From a bacterium (GTDB taxonomy: Bacteria > Auribacterota > JABMQX01), in contig JABMQX010000834.1 of assembly GCA_013203085.1 (NCBI GenBank), positions 1 through 5,950 of the forward strand: 5,950 nt of DNA, read 5' to 3'. Position 1 is the stretch's first letter. Each line of letters starts with the position of its first letter. Of the stretch, positions 4,859 to 5,950 are shown in pieces. The notes beneath the pieces were generated by a model. The model was not told the DNA's origin. It did not search any database and saw only the letters and a list, made by a program, of their open reading frames with translations. A program made the position numbers and the translations under genes.

Positions 4859-5812
4859 GTGGCAGATCTCGGAAACTCTCACGAAAAAGTTGACAAACTC
4901 TGCGAGAATATCGCCAAAGTCATCGTTGGGAAGGGGAATGTCATCCGGCTGGTGGTAGTAGGACTGCTGGCTAAGGGGCACATGCTCATCGAGGACATCC
5001 CCGGCATCGGCAAGACCACTCTTGCCAACGCTCTGGCGAAGTCTCTGAATTGCTCCTTCCGGAGAATACAGTTTACCAGCGACCTTCTTCCCTCAGACAT
5101 TATTGGCATCTCCATCTACAACCCAAAGGAGAACAAGTTCGAGTTCCAGAAAGGGCCCGTCTTTGCCAACGTCGTCCTCGCTGACGAGATCAACCGCACA
5201 ACGCCCAAGACCCAGAGTTGTCTGCTGGAAGCGATGAACGACCGGCAGGTCTCCGTTGACAGCGCCACCTATCCCCTTCCCCAACCCTTTATCGTCATTG
5301 CCACCCAGAACCCCGTCGAACATTACGGAACCTTCCCCCTGCCGGAATCTCAGCTCGACCGCTTCATGGTGAAGATTGACATCGGCTATCCCAGCCCCGA
5401 AGAGGAGGAAAAACTCCTTCAGACACGTAAAGGGCGAGACCCTCTCGACAGTATCGGCCCCGTTCTCACCGTCGGGGAAATCCTGGAGCTTCAAAGGGCT
5501 GTGGACGACGTGCGTATGGACTCCAGCTTGACCGCCTACATTATGGATATCGTCACCGCCACCCGAAAGTCGACCCTTGTTGAAGTTGGCGTCAGCCCCC
5601 GGGGAAGCCTTCACATGTACAGGCTTGCCCAGGCGCACGCTCTCGTCTGGGGGAGGGACTACTGCGTGCCCGACGATATTAAGAAGCTGGCGGTCCCGGC
5701 ATTTGCTCACCGCATTGTCCTCAGCTCCGATTACGGGCCGCGCTCGCCGAACGTCGCAACCGCCAATCAAGTCATAAAAGACATCGTTGAGAGCGTGCCC
5801 GTACCTTTGTAA
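4859..5812 (+). CDS. MoxR-family AAA+ ATPase
   Basis: MoxR ATPases are cytoplasmic ATP-driven remodelers that act on partner proteins, often DUF58 or von Willebrand A-domain proteins, in metal-cofactor insertion, envelope stress or complex assembly. The 317-residue protein is full length and has all the expected motifs: Walker A DIPGIGKTT (46-54), Walker B VVLADE (Asp109-Glu110), the pore-side segment INRTTPKTQSCLLEAM, sensor 1 ATQNP (Asn151), GTFPLPESQLDRF (157-169) with Arg168 as the likely arginine finger, and sensor 2 VSPRGSLHM (Arg248) in the lid domain. Residues 264-290 (WGRDYCVPDDIKKLAVPAFA and following) are the usual C-terminal signature. The start is GTG 4859, chosen from the ribosome site. 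The membrane zinc-ribbon gene lies just upstream. No partner gene is complete in the window, so the specific client is unknown. Confidence 0.95.
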   Translation: MADLGNSHEKVDKLCENIAKVIVGKGNVIRLVVVGLLAKGHMLIEDIPGIGKTTLANALAKSLNCSFRRIQFTSDLLPSDIIGISIYNPKENKFEFQKGPVFANVVLADEINRTTPKTQSCLLEAMNDRQVSVDSATYPLPQPFIVIATQNPVEHYGTFPLPESQLDRFMVKIDIGYPSPEEEEKLLQTRKGRDPLDSIGPVLTVGEILELQRAVDDVRMDSSLTAYIMDIVTATRKSTLVEVGVSPRGSLHMYRLAQAHALVWGRDYCVPDDIKKLAVPAFAHRIVLSSDYGPRSPNVATANQVIKDIVESVPVPL

Positions 5813-5832
5813 CGGGCCCTTCCGCCAGAAAC

Positions 5833-5861
5833 CGGCGCTGTCCCCCCATGCGGCGCTGTCC
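5833..5861 (+). repeat. Short direct repeat after the MoxR-type gene
   Basis: CGGCGCTGTCC occurs at 5833-5843 and again at 5851-5861, 18 bases apart start to start. It lies in the 138-base tail (5813-5950), where I see no terminator and no certain gene start. Two copies of 11 bases may be chance or a small duplication. Confidence 0.3.
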
Positions 5862-5950
5862 TCTCCCCTCATCGCCGACATCCATGCTTTTCCTCTGCGC
5901 TCTCCGAGCAGTTTGCAGTGAGTTCATCTCCCTCCGGGACTGAGCGGCTA

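Noticed and set aside
5093..5881. Minus-strand ORF of 262 codons opposite the MoxR-type gene
   Set aside because: It lies almost entirely antisense to a complete, motif-perfect ATPase. Long antisense frames are expected in GC-rich coding sequence, and the translation shows no family features.
5918..5950. GTG 5918 as the start of a next gene (VSSSPSGTERL)
   Set aside because: Only 11 codons are visible and the ribosome site is weak, so it cannot be supported from this window.

Overview
The window looks like a chromosomal segment of an uncultured, probably Gram-negative-type bacterium with mid-to-high GC content and clear Shine-Dalgarno use. A secreted GH123/DUF4091-type protein of this kind is common in PVC-related, Armatimonadota and Hydrogenedentota-like genomes, but nothing here fixes the phylum. 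I found no tRNA, rRNA, CRISPR array, insertion sequence or phage gene.

Left end (1-256): a short open frame that may be the C-terminus of a plus-strand gene ends at 92. A 15-bp stem-loop at 153-191 follows it and pairs better in plus-strand RNA. The next gene runs towards it from the right.

257-2193, minus strand: a secreted GH123-like (DUF4091) glycoside hydrolase broken by a frameshift near 1870-1887. The N-terminal piece (1771-2193) carries the signal peptide and the start of the N-terminal beta domain. The C-terminal piece (257-1810) carries the catalytic domain with an Asp-Glu pair and an Ig-like C-terminal domain. One added base restores a 645-residue protein.

2194-2903: a 710-base divergent intergenic region with no convincing gene. 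Its most structured part is a nested inverted repeat at 2701-2796, about 110 bases upstream of murQ.

2904-3863, plus strand: a complete N-acetylmuramic acid 6-phosphate etherase (murQ), an enzyme of peptidoglycan amino-sugar recycling. A terminator-like structure overlaps its 3' end. The divergent hydrolase/murQ pair suggests amino-sugar use, but that link is inference.

3864-4386: 523 bases with weak coding signals. One frame is open from 3908 to 4384 except for a single TAA, and it ends in a cysteine-rich 83-codon ORF that stops two bases before the next start codon.

4387-5812, plus strand: a two-gene unit. The first gene encodes a 134-residue membrane protein with a zinc ribbon and two TM helices. 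The second encodes a complete MoxR-type AAA+ ATPase. MoxR ATPases usually act as chaperone-like remodelers with DUF58 or von Willebrand A-domain partners. No such partner is visible in the 138 bases left, so it may lie just past the edge. I see no clearly new multi-gene system. The best leads are the broken hydrolase, the nested repeat upstream of murQ, and the small membrane zinc-ribbon protein paired with MoxR.
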